Assembly: GCA_031769625.1 (NCBI GenBank)
Contig: JAUIMM010000534.1
Location: 7,766,001 to 7,830,000 of the forward strand
Length of the DNA: 64,000 bases
Source: Taudactylus pleione
Lineage: Eukaryota > Chordata > Amphibia > Anura > Myobatrachidae
Reading direction: 5' to 3'
Shown in pieces: positions 1 through 11,107 of the stretch (position 1 is its first letter; each line of letters starts with the position of its first letter). The position numbers and the translations under genes are program-made. Under the pieces are notes generated by a model. The model saw nothing but the letters and a program-made list of their open reading frames with translations. It did no database searches and was not told where the DNA came from.

Positions 1-171
1 AAGAAAAAAAATCATACTCACCTCTATCCTGGCATTGGTCTCTGCAGTAATCCACGTACTTGGCAAAAAAAACCAAAAACGAATACACGATCAACGAACG
101 AGCTATGAATATGTGTGTTCCCAGGCATACTCATAGCTCCCGAATGCAAGCTGACGGCACATCCACGGAAC

Positions 172-347
172 TGGCAGTCCTGAGAGCCAATCAGCATCCA
201 GCGCTGACTTTAGAGCGGCCGCTGATTGGCTCCGGCTACTGACAGTTCCCACGTGGGCCAGTCACACCACGTGGGAACTGTCAGTAGCCTGAGCCAATCA
301 GCTGCCGCTCAACAGTCAGCGTGGCCGCTGATTGGCTCTCAGGACTA
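172..347. repeat. Small GC-rich foldback inside the left arm
   Basis: A near-perfect hairpin with ends reading AGTCCTGAGAGCCAATCAGC and its complement, centred near 265 around a CACGTG-containing inner stem. The same hairpin is present at about 7756-7910 in the right arm. It was therefore there before the arms were duplicated, or is part of the repeat unit. GC content is clearly higher than in the surrounding AT-rich arm. Confidence 0.75.
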
Positions 348-1670
348 TAGATCAGAAGCAGAAAAAGTATTCTCATGTTGGGCATACACAGATTATATAA
401 CTATATCTACAGGGTACAGAAAAAGAACCTAGTTCATAGAATTAAAATATAACTTTTATTAAGGCGAATTCTAAAATAAATGTGTACAAGAAAATAAGTG
501 ATTGAAATATTGACAAAAACCTATGTTGTGTATGTCTTTTATTGACCTACTATTATCCGCATAATCGCCTAAGAAAAGAAGAAGAAATGCTTAGCCTAGT
601 ATTGGCTAATATAAGGTAGGTAACAATAACGAGAGTATCTTATTCCACAATTCTTAGAACAGTAATAACCAATTTGCCGCTGTATCCCACCTGTCAAGAG
701 AGATTTGACAAACTCTCTCCGGTTCAGACTATGGGCCAAATGCAATAGGGTGAGAGTTTAGAAAATGTGAGTTTAGCAGTAAACTCTCACATTGGTTGAG
801 TTTTATCTTCAAAATGGGAAAACATCTGAATGAGATTTTAAATCTTGAGAGTTTAAGTCTAAAAAAACATGCAAGTTCGCTCTGTTACTTTGTTTTTGGA
901 CAAAGTTTAAAAAGTGTCAGAAACTCTCACTTTTATAAACTCTCACCCTATTACATTTGGCCCTATGTCTCAGATACATAGCCATATTAATAACAAAAAC
1001 TGTAATTCACAGTTGGTTAATATAATGTGTTAATAGACACTTAATTTTTGATACAGTATTTTAATAATATACCATTATATGGCCATCATATTTCAGTTCC
1101 AGTTGATCATTTAGCTGTAGCATATCCCAGAATGTTACATTAGTATCTTATAACACCATTGGAAACGTAGTATTCTCTCTATATGTGGAGCAACATTCCA
1201 CTTGTTACTGAAGTCAGAGACCAGAGTTTCAATTGTAGTTTATTGATAACCATATATCATAGAATAATATATTCTCTAATTAGGGACTCATGCATATTAT
1301 CTGATTTATCCATTATGGTATGTCTCACATCATTGGGTCATCTTCGTGTATTAAAACTACAATACCAAATTTTTATATTAAACTCTGACATATGTAATTA
1401 GTAGTGTCTCCTATATTAGACACTGCGGAATCACAGCTGGTGGATGTAGTATTTATTAATTACTGCTGCATAGCATTAATCATTCCACTATCATTGTGGT
1501 ATGCATTTCCAGTACCGCTATCTTGTCTTATAAATTCTGACAAATATAATCAGTAGCATCTCATATCTTTCGTTCCACAATTATTGTGGTATAAATTTCC
1601 AGCAGCGTTGTCCATATGATAGAATCCGATATGTACAAACAGCAGCGTCCCATATGTTAGACACTGCAAT

Positions 1671-3324
1671 TATTATAATTAGAATAACATAAATTAGTGT
1701 AATACAAAATGGATTCATAATTGAAAGTGATGACAAAAGTTCAACAGGTTCTAAAATAAATTATATTTAAATAAGCATCTATGTGATACTATTACTCAAA
1801 AAGTGAAAATTAAATTAAGTGATTGACGACTCCATCCTCCAATCCTAGAAAAAAAGTGGCAATATCCATCCTATGAAACCATAGTAATACCTGAAAGGTA
1901 TCAAAGTTCAATTCATAAATATAGCCCTTATTGTAATTAAAATACTAGCTCAATATTAGTTAATATGATAGAATCCGATATGTACAAACAGCAGCGTCCC
2001 ATATGTTAGACACTGCAGAGTCTAGACGCTATCTTGTCTTATAAATTCTGACATATATAATCAGTAGTATTGCATATCTTTTGTTCCACAATTATTGTGG
2101 TGTCACTTTCCAGCAACGCTGTCCTATATGGTAGAATCTGATATGTATAATCCACAGCGTCCCATATGTTAGACTCTACAGAGTCCAGACCGTTATAGGC
2201 AATATTTATTTATAAACTTCAGCTATTAGCATAGCTAGAGTGGCTCCACATTTATCGTGGTATGCGTATCCAGCAGCGCTCCGATTCAATTTGCAACACA
2301 GTGTAAAATAGGATTCTAGAGTCTTACTTCCTACTAGTAGGTTTTACACGTGTGCAAGCAAACAATTTTTAACCAATGGTGAACAGTGTAGACTCAGCTT
2401 ACAGCATAATGTATGTTAAACTTTAATAATGTGAAGAGTCAGCGGCATCACTTGTATATCACAGATGTTCACAATTATAATATCATAATAGTAAGCGGTA
2501 TCACATATATTATTATTTGACACAGACATAGGTATAGTCATTTAAAACGGAGGAGACGCCAAGCGTGTCCTCCCTCCCTGATGCGCGTTTCGCTAGTGGC
2601 TTAATCGTAGGGGCCAACCGTACTGCGGGCTGCCTATCTTCTTAAAGAGTACAAACCAATCATCTCCATCCTAGATGACTGACGGCTACTTCCTCCAATC
2701 AAAATTTAGTTAGGTGATTGACGGCTCCGTCCTCCAATCCAGAAAAAGCATATGGTAATATCTGTTCTATTAAACCATAATACCAAAAAATATCAAACTT
2801 CAGTTCATAAATATGACTTGTTATTAAAATACTGGACTATCATATATATTATCAAATGTTAGTATAAATTATTGTAATTAATAAAATTCTAATAACATCA
2901 AATATTAATATTAATATAAAATTATGACATATGTGATAAGTACTAAACTAAACCCAATTATTATAATTAGAATAACAAATTAGTGTAATACAAAATGGAT
3001 TCATAATTGAAAGTGTCCTCACCAATTAAACAATATAAATAATATCCCTTAAAAATGTCATAAAGTGATGACAAAAGTTCAACAGGTTCTAAAATAAATT
3101 ATAATTAAATAAGCATCATCTATGTGATACTATTACTCAAAAAGTGAAAATTAAATTAAGTGATTGACGACTCCATCCTCCAATCCTAGAAAAAACATCT
3201 GGTAATATCCATCCTATGAAACCATAGTAATACCTGAAAGGTATCAAAGTTCAATTCATAAATATAGCCCTTATTGTAATTAAAATACTAGACTATCATA
3301 TACATGATCAATATTAGTTAATAT
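1671..3324. repeat. Tandem direct repeat present only in the left palindrome arm
   Basis: A roughly 300-365 bp segment occurs at about 1671-1966 and again at about 2960-3324, in the same orientation. The first copy lacks about 60 bp. A shorter unit with GATAGAATCCGATATGTACA occurs at about 1617 and 1967. The right arm passes directly from first-copy-specific sequence (at about 5681) into second-copy sequence (at about 5666). It therefore behaves like a product of recombination between the two copies, and 1967-3324 (1358 bp) has no partner in the right arm. Confidence 0.8.
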
Positions 3325-3906
3325 AAATGATTATAACTAAATAGAATTATTAATAGGATTTAATAACATCAAAGATTAATATTAATATCATGTGGGATTT
3401 ATGACATGTGATAAGTGCTAAACAAAACCCAATTATAATTATCAGAATACCATAAATTAGTGTAATTCAGTGAATTCATAATTAAAAAAAGTGTTGTCAC
3501 CAAATATTCAATATAAATAATATCTCTAAAGAATATCACAAAGTGATGACTTTTTGTATCAGTGTCAAAATAGAATAAAATGTGCTACACTATAATAAAC
3601 ATAACTGTGATTCTATTACTCATAAGGTGAACAAAAAGTGAAAAAGATAGTACTTAAAATAAGAAAATAAGTCACTATCACATGATAAAATAGTGTAGTG
3701 AATTAAATAAGAACCCATCAAAATTAGTATCAAACAACATCTGTTCATATAAAAAACCAAATATCAAAAATAATAAAAAATTATGTATGTGTAATATATA
3801 AAATGTAACATAGTCCATACAATATGTATAAAAGGAAAGTCCCATACTTAGATCTATGATAAAACTTATATCAAAAGATTCTAACATGATGGCAATAAAT
3901 GTTATA

Positions 3907-4800
3907 TCACAAAAATGCTCCGAAATAGATAAATTCATTAAGCCCTTCAGGATTGAGGCCCCCCATTTTATAAGTCCATTTGCTTTCCCTACGTAGCAGT
4001 TCCTGTGTTAAGTCTCCACCCCTAACACCCAGTTGAACTTTTTTAATGCCAAAGACTCTCAATAATTTGAAATCATTCTGATGAAAATCATGAAAGTGTC
4101 GTGCAATAGATGTAAATTTTTTCTTTTTCATTAAGTCAGACACAGAGTTCCTGATATTGCCCATATGTTCTAGTGTCCTTTGCTTAAGGGGTCTAGTTGT
4201 CATGCCAATGTAGTTCTTCTCACAGGGACATTTAATGCAATAGATAAAATCCATGATTACATTAAATGCAATACATCAGGAATTATGTATTTTCTGGAAT
4301 TTATCCTTAAATTCCAAAGTCTTTACCATGAATTGGCATGCTCTACATCCCCCACAATTATATGAGCCCATTACTAATCGGCTGTTTTTTATTTTTCTTA
4401 GTAAAATGACTATGTACTAGATGGTCTCTTAGGTTCCGTGTTCTTCTCCAGGACATCTGTACTCTAGGTTTCAGATTTATCACTAAATCAGGATCCAGCA
4501 TCAATACATTCCAATGTTTTTGTAATATTGACTGGATCTCCTTCCACTCTCTACAAAAGTCTCCAATAAATCTCACTTCTGTGGATTCTTCTTTCCTCCT
4601 ATTTTTCAGATATATCAGTTGTTGTCTGTTCCTTTGATCTGCTTCATATTTCGCTTTTTAATAGCTCTTTTGCTAAATCCTCTATCTACAAGTCTCTGGC
4701 TAAGTGCTTGACATCTAAATTGATATTGTTCTGGATTGGAACAATTGCGTTTGAAACACATAAATTCACCCTTCGGTATACATCTAAGGATGGGTGGAAA
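3907..4800 (-). pseudogene. Penelope-like element ORF, C-terminal half, with GIY-YIG domain (broken)
   Basis: Read on the minus strand from 4800 to 3907. The order is a thumb/linker segment containing KRNCSNPEQYQFRCQALSQR (about 4755-4690), a stop, then a connector with SWRRTRNLRDHL (about 4470-4420). Next come a CxxCxxC motif (CGGCRACQF, about 4360-4330) and a GIY-YIG endonuclease block with FIYCIKCPCEKNYIGMTTR near 4250-4190, followed by an R..EH catalytic-type segment. This order is that of the C-terminal half of Penelope-like retroelements of the Neptune type. Stops and frameshifts separate the pieces, and no reverse transcriptase core lies in the loop, so the copy is dead and truncated. 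The last part (from about 4145 downward) lies in the palindrome arm and is duplicated at 4845-5090. Confidence 0.85.
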
Positions 4801-4844
4801 AGAAGAACTGCTATGATGAAGTACACTGTTTGTTGCAGTATGTG

Positions 4845-5090
4845 TGTCTGACTTAATGAAAAAGAAAAAATTGAATCTATTGCATGTACACTTTCAATAA
4901 TTTGAAATCATTCTGATGAAAATCGTGAGAGTCTTTGGCATTGAAAAAGTTCAACTGGGTGTTAGGGGTGGAGACTTAACACAGGAACTGCTACGTAGGG
5001 AAAGCAAATGGACCTATAAAATGGGGGGCCTCAATCCCGAAGGGCTTAATGAATTATCAATTTCAGAGCATTTTTGTGATAGAACATCTA
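4845..5090 (+). pseudogene. Duplicated inverted copy of the PLE C-terminal tail
   Basis: The plus strand encodes a tail (RVFGIEKVQLGVRGGDLTQE, then KWTYKMGGLNPEGLNE). This is nearly identical to what the minus strand encodes at 4050-3930. It is the right-arm counterpart of the PLE 3' end. Upstream of it the homology to the GIY-YIG block stops at about 4845, so this copy has only the tail. A short segment at 4896-4924 is inverted relative to expectation. Confidence 0.85.
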
Positions 5091-6773
5091 TTGCCATCAT
5101 GTTAGAATCTTTTGATATGTTTTATCATAAATATGGGACTTTCCTTTTATACATATTATTGTATGGACTATGTTACATTTTATATATTATACATACATAA
5201 TTTTTTTATTATTTTTGATACTGGTTTTTTTTATATGAACAGATGTTATTTGATACTAATTTTGATGGGTTCTTATTTAATTCACTACACTATTTTATCA
5301 TGAGATAGTACTTAAAATAAGAAAATAAGACACTATCTTTTTCACTTTTTGTTCACCTTATGAGTAATAGAATAAATGTGCTACACTATAATAAACATAA
5401 CTGTCATTCTATTTTGACACTGAAAAAAAATGGCATCACTGTGATATTCTTTAGAGATATTATTTATATTTATATTGACTATTTGGTGACAACACTTTTA
5501 ATTATGAATTCACTGTGAATTACACAAATTTATGGTATTCTGATAATTATAATTGGGTTTTGTTTAGCACTTATCACATATGTCATAAATCCCACATGAT
5601 ATTAATATTATTAATCTTTGATGTTATTAAATCCTATTAATAATTCTATTTAATTATAATCATTTATATTAACTAATATTGAGCTAGTATTTTAATTACA
5701 ATAAGGGCTATATTTATGAATTGAACTTTGATACCTTTCAGGTATTACTATGGTTTCATAGGATGGATATTGCCACTTTTTTTCTAGGATTGGAGGATGG
5801 AGTCGTCAATCACTTAATTTAATTTTCACTTTTTGAGTAATAGTATCACATAGATGCTTATTTAAATATAATTTATTTTAGAACCTGTTGAACTTTTGTC
5901 ATCACTTTCAATTATGAATCCATTTTGTATTACACTAATTTATGTTATTCTAATTATAATAATTGCAGTGTCTAACATATGGGACGCTGCTGTTTGTACA
6001 TATCGGATTCTATCATATGGACAACGCTGCTGGAAATTTATACCACAATAATTGTGGAACGAAAGATATGAGATGCTACTGATTATATTTGTCAGAATTT
6101 ATAAGACAAGATAGCGGTACTGGAAATGCATACCACAATGATAGTGGAATGATTAATGCTATGCAGCAGTAATTAATAAATACTACATCCACCAGCTGTG
6201 ATTCCGCAGTGTCTAATATAGGAGACACTACTAATTACATATGTCAGAGTTTAATATAAAAATTTGGTATTGTAGTTTTAATACACGAAGATGACCCAAT
6301 GATGTGAGACATACCATAATGGATAAATCAGATAATATGCATGAGTCCCTAATTAGAGAATATATTATTCTATGATATATGGTTATCAATAAACTACAAT
6401 TGAAACTCTGGTCTCTGACTTCAGTAACAAGTGGAATGTTGCTCCACATATAGAGAGAATACTACGTTTCCAATGGTGTTATAAGATACTAATGTAACAT
6501 TCTGGGATATGCTACAGCTAAATGATCAACTGGAACTGAAATATGATGGCCATATAATGGTATATTATTAAAATACTGTATCAAAAATTAAGTGTCTATT
6601 AACACATATTAACCAACTGTGAATGACAGTTTTTGTTATTAATATGGCTATGTATCTGAGACATAGGGCCAAATGTAATAGGGTGAGAGTTTATAAAAGT
6701 GAGAGTTTATTACTTTTGCAAAGTTTAAAAAGTGTCAGAGTCCAAAAACAGAGCGAACTTGCATGTTTTTTTA

Positions 6774-7120
6774 TGGTGCATACACACGATCAGATTTTTT
6801 CTTCAGATATGGACGATAACGATTTAAAAATCGTTCAGTCGTTCATATCTGAAGGAAAATCGTTCATATCTGACATGCCTGAACGATGGACGATCAACGA
6901 TGCGCGTTCCCGTTTGTCAGATAACGATATCTGACATCTGATGGGTTTGCAGTCAGACTTGGACGATTCCATTCATTTTAATGCAGTCAAAAATCGTTCA
7001 ATCGTTCAAATCGTTCAAAACTTTGGTCAAATCGTCCAAATCGTTCAAATCGTTTAATCGTTCAGTCGTTCATCTGACAAATCTGACAAGTCTGACAAAT
7101 CTGACCGTGTGTACGCTCCA
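6774..7120. mobile_element. PIF/Harbinger-type MITE in the right palindrome arm only
   Basis: The element begins TGGTGCATACACACGATCAG and ends with the near complement CTGACCGTGTGTACGCTCCA. It is flanked by TTA at 6771-6773 and 7121-7123. The 3 bp TTA duplication and the GTACACAC-type termini match other MITEs in this window (13106, 16569, 35232). The interior has many short ATCGTTCA-type direct and inverted repeats. The left arm at 860-862 carries the single uninterrupted TTA, i.e. the empty site. No transposase is encoded. Confidence 0.88.
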
Positions 7121-7755
7121 TTAGACTTAAAAAACTCTCACGATTTAAAATCTCATTCAGATGTTTTCCCATTTTGAAGATAAAGCTCAACCAATGTGAG
7201 AGTTTACTGCTAAATTCTCACATTTTCTAAATTCTCACCCTATTACATTTGGCCCATAGTCTGAACCGGAGAGAGTTTGTCAAATCTCTCTGACAGGTGG
7301 GATACAGCTGCAAATTTATGAATTCTACTTTAGAAGGAGAATAGTTTAGATCATGGTTATGTGATAAAAGTATGGTCTTTATAGAGAGATGATTGATGAA
7401 CCCCATAAATAGGATATCCATAAGGGGTGAGGTTATTATTGTTCTAAGAATTGTGGAATAAGATACTCTCGTTATTGTTACCTACCTTATATTAGCCAAT
7501 ACTAGGCTAAGCATTTCTTCTTCTTTTCTTAGGCGATTATGCGGATAATAGTAGGTCAATAAAAGACATACACAACATAGGTTTTTGTCAATATTTCAAT
7601 CACTTATTTTCTTGTACACATTTATTTTAGAATTCGCCTTAATAAAAGTTATATTTTAATTCTATGAACTAGGTTCTTTTTCTGTACCTTGTAGATATAG
7701 TTATATAATCTGTGTATGCCCAACATGAGAATACTTTTTCTGCTTCTGATCTATA

Positions 7756-7910
7756 GTCCTGAGAGCCAATCAGCGGCCGCGCTGACTGTTGAGCGGCAGC
7801 TGATTGGCTCAGGCTACTGACAGTTCCCACGTGGTGTGACTGGCCCAAGTGGGAACTGTCAGTAGCCGGAGCCAGTCAGCGCTGGACGCTGATTGGCTCT
7901 CAGGACTGCC
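7756..7910. repeat. Small GC-rich foldback inside the right arm
   Basis: Reverse-complement partner of the hairpin at 172-347, again with AGAGCCAATCAGC-type ends and a CACGTGG inner stem. It is slightly diverged from the left copy. Confidence 0.7.
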
Positions 7911-8082
7911 AGTTCCGTGGATGTGCAGTCAGCTGGCATTCGGGAGCTATGAGTATGCGTGGGAACACACATATTCAGAGCTCGTCCGTTGGTCGTGTAT
8001 TCGTTTTTGGTTTTTTTGCCAAGTACGTGGATTACTGCGGAGACCAGCGCCAGGATAGAGGAGAGTATGATTTTTTTTCTTT

Positions 8083-9702
8083 GCAGGGTCATGTTTTTTG
8101 GATATTCTACTTGGACAAGGGGACCAAACATCTGGTATAGGTAAGTATGCGTGAATGGGTAGGTGTGTGTAATAAAGTTATACTATTCACGGTGTGTGTG
8201 TTTTTTGTCTTTTTTTTAACTATTTATTTTACAGTGAAATTACAGGTGCCGCATGTCTACTGGCACTTGTAGTTCCACAAGTGCATAATGGCAGGCATGC
8301 TGACAATTGTAGTTTCACTGTAAAGTACAATAGTGTTACATTATTTGGCCCCCCTATTATTCCCATACCCACCAAGCAAGGGGTATGGGGAAGAGCCCCA
8401 GGCTTCAGCATAAGCCTGTGGTGCTCGGGAGAGGGGGGTCCCCGACTCCCCCGAGATCACCAGCTTGCACTGACCAACTTGGGGTGTAATGCTTTGGACC
8501 TGGAGCCCTGGTGATTGGGTCTCCGGGCTGTGGCATTACACCCCGGTCGGTTGGGTCTGGTGCTGGTCTTAAATATAGGGGGTACCCCACGTCTTTTTTG
8601 CCCTCTAGATTTAAATCCAGCACTAGTCCCGGCAGCCTGGTGTTGGTTTCTAAAATACGGTGGAACCCTACACATTTTGTTCCCTGTATTTTTAGAAACC
8701 ACCACTGGCTGGCAAGCCTGGTGCTGGTTTGGCTTTTGGAATTTTCGGGAAATATTCTAGGGACCCCCCTAAAGATGTGTAGACATGGGGGATCACTATG
8801 GGTACACCCATTTTTAACTACTGAAGGAAGTCGGGGTTTCTAATAGCCGTGGAATGTGCATAAATGCGACTTTGAAGAAAGTGATGCAGAAGAGCATTTA
8901 GAATTTTTTTTTGGGGAAAAATAACTATGCCCAGCAAATAGTGGTGTACTTGAAAATGGGGGTCAGCATATTTTAAAGTTGCTAAAGTGACTTGAAAAAA
9001 ATCGTGAAAAACCCCACCTGCTGCAAGCAGCTGCAATGAAAAAAAAAAAACCTGAGGCATACTTGGGGACCCCCCCAGAGTCAAGTTCGCTATTTTTTAA
9101 CTTTGTCGCCCAACATTTTTTTTTTGGCCCCCAAATTCAAAGTGCTTTTTTGGGGTGTCACGATTTATTTTTTTTTGACACACATCGTTTCAAGGGGTCA
9201 TTCTGAAGGGTGCAGGCTATTTTTTTTTTTTTTTTTAAGCCTGTACCCCTAAACCCCAATTCTGCACTTTTTTGAGACACCTAGTCAGTGGTGAAAAGTT
9301 ATCCCCGTTTTTTTTCAAAGACTTTTCGAACCTGCGAAAAGTCTTTGATAGCGAATACGGTGTAAAACCAGTTTTCGTTCCATATTGAATACCCCTGTAT
9401 GTGGTGTATGACAATGTATACAAATACAAAATCGGTATCCCCACCACAAAAAGAGAAAAACAATAAAAATATATAGCAATAATATTATTATTAATATAAA
9501 AAAATAATAACTAGCTGAAGTACCCGGCATTGCCCGGGTTTAAATCTTCAAGTTATTACATTTTATTATGTGAGGTTTTCTTTATATTGATACTGCAACC
9601 ATATTTATACGTTTAGTAGCTGTTCTCTCAAAATAGGTCTCACCTTTTAGAATGAATATATAATAATATATAAAATACCTCATATGTAGTGGTTAAATAC
9701 AT
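8083..9702. repeat. Degenerate transposon-derived sequence
   Basis: No host exon was seen. The stretch holds a hairpin at about 8230-8333 (TTTACAGTGAAATTACAGG and its complement). It also holds diverged repeats around GGTGCTGGT and near-identical 'gggggtaccc'-type blocks at 8440-8860, which resemble units in the foldback element at 36675-38396. A TACCCGGCATTGCCCGGG motif lies at 9520-9538. The same motif family occurs at 23117-23136, so it marks an interspersed repeat. Several poly-T runs are present (9226-9237). Confidence 0.5.
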
Positions 9703-10408
9703 GGGGTCAACCCAATTAAGTGCGATTTGTGAGTAGCGAGTATGTTACTTGAAACTCACCCCCGAGAATTCTCCAATTCAATTAAAAATATCTATTCTTT
9801 GTACTCGCAGCGGAGGTTTGCGAATTGACTGCCAAATGTGATGTGAGAGAACTGCATGAAAAAGTGGGGAGACAAGGCTGATTTGTCTTTTTTTTTTTTT
9901 TTTTTTTTTTAGTTTAAAAGTAAACTTTATTCGTTTAATCTCAAACGAATTAAAACAAGTAGGAAAAAAGTGATTTTGGGGTACTTTGAGGGCACCTTGA
10001 TAAATTGTAAAAAAATAAAAATCAATTATTTTTCAAGTAAAAATAAATATTGTAATTAAATTTATGGTGCCTAAACGAAAAAGTTGATTTTGCGGTAATT
10101 TGAAGACAGTTTTTTTTATTAACCCCCAAACATTACATGTAATTATTGGTAAGTAAGCGAATTGGAAATTTCCAATTGCCTAATTAGTCATTAGGGGGGG
10201 TGCCCAAGGGATTCGTCACAGTGTCCCGACATTTTAACCTTAAAATAAAGATTTTCCTTTCCATTTTGTCACCCTCAGTGAGTTGTGTATGGAAAAATGT
10301 GAATTCAATCTGACTGATTCAGTGAGAGTTGGTAATTGGATTGCAAAATGAATTTGCTATGCGAATTCGAAGAGAAAATAGCAACTCGCACCTAATTGGA
10401 TTGACCTC
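9703..10408. mobile_element. MITE with GGGTCAACCCAATTA-type inverted ends
   Basis: The left end GGGGTCAACCCAATTAAGTG pairs with the right end reading (reverse complement) GAGGTCAATCCAATTAGGTG. The interior is AT-rich with poly-T at 9890-9910, and no ORF was seen. Flanking duplication is not clear, so the superfamily is not assigned. Confidence 0.65.
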
Positions 10409-10597
10409 AATGTGTTGAGCTTCACCAAAATTGCTAGGGGTGAGATGTAGCGGTTTTTAAGTGTTCAGATGCATTAAAGGCTTCAAGGTCTTGTACAATT
10501 TTGTAGTTTAAAAAGCTTGCAAACTAGCCAACATTAATTTGGACAAATGCCTCATGCCTCTCTACAAAAAGTGGTATGCTAGGTATCAAAACGGCTC

Positions 10598-10804
10598 TAT
10601 GGCCCAAATTGCAAATTGATTCACTTGCAAATTGCGGCAACCGACACAATTTCAGCGATCCAGTCGTTTGATTTAAAGTGGCAATATGTTTAAGGCAAAA
10701 CCAGGCTGGCTTTATTGTAAAATCAATTGCCGCATTAAATCAACCAGCTATATTGCAGAAATTGCTCAAGTACCGCAAATCGCAGGCCATTACACTTGGG
10801 CCTA
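10598..10804. mobile_element. Small MITE (TATGGCCCAA ends)
   Basis: The left end TATGGCCCAAATTGC and the right end ...TTGGGCCTATG are inverted copies. The interior is rich in GCAAATTG-type repeats. A second MITE-like start (GGGGTGTATTTACTAAAG) follows at about 10829. It resembles the TTTACTAA-type MITEs at 19196, 22083, 60739 and 62269. Confidence 0.5.
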
Positions 10805-11107
10805 TGAGGGAGTTAACATCACTCTAAGGGGTGTATTTACTAAAGAGCGGTTTGCCAAAGCCACTAATCGCGGCTTTGACTGATCATTTTAAAAACGGTA
10901 ATAGAAATCAATGCCAAGCCAAGCTTGTTTACATTAATCGCTATTGCAGTTTAACACTATTGACAAACTGTTAATTTGTAAATACACTGCTAAATGTCGG
11001 TGGACAATTATCACATGCATGCCGAGATGTTTAGTAAACAAGTGTGTATTTATATATAACAAAAAAATGGATTATAAATATGGTCCAAGTCTGATATTAC
11101 TATAGTA

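Larger units (their letters stand above)
1..8082. repeat. Giant inverted repeat (palindrome) centred on a Penelope-like element
   Basis: Base 1 pairs with about base 8082 and the two sides read as reverse complements almost continuously inward. The left arm is about 1-4145 and the right arm about 4845-8082, with a loop of about 700 bp. Because pairing runs up to base 1, the palindrome may continue outside the window. The arms are AT-rich and carry no convincing host ORF. They differ by discrete events: a MITE only in the right arm (6774-7120), an extra 1.36 kb only in the left arm (1967-3324), 114 bp only in the right arm (7317-7430), and two small inversions. The inner ends of both arms hold copies of the C-terminal coding region of a Penelope-like element. 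It could be a foldback transposon or an inverted duplication of a PLE with its flank. It lies in the large intron (or 3' flank) of DNAAF3. Confidence 0.93.

Noticed and set aside
1183..1401. 72-codon ORF present in both palindrome arms (also 6449-6231)
   Set aside because: Identity simply reflects the palindrome; composition is AT-driven and no domain is recognised.
8511..8843. 110-codon ORF overlapping several opposite-strand ORFs
   Set aside because: Lies in diverged GGTGCTGG repeat blocks like those of the foldback element at 36675; no homology recognised.
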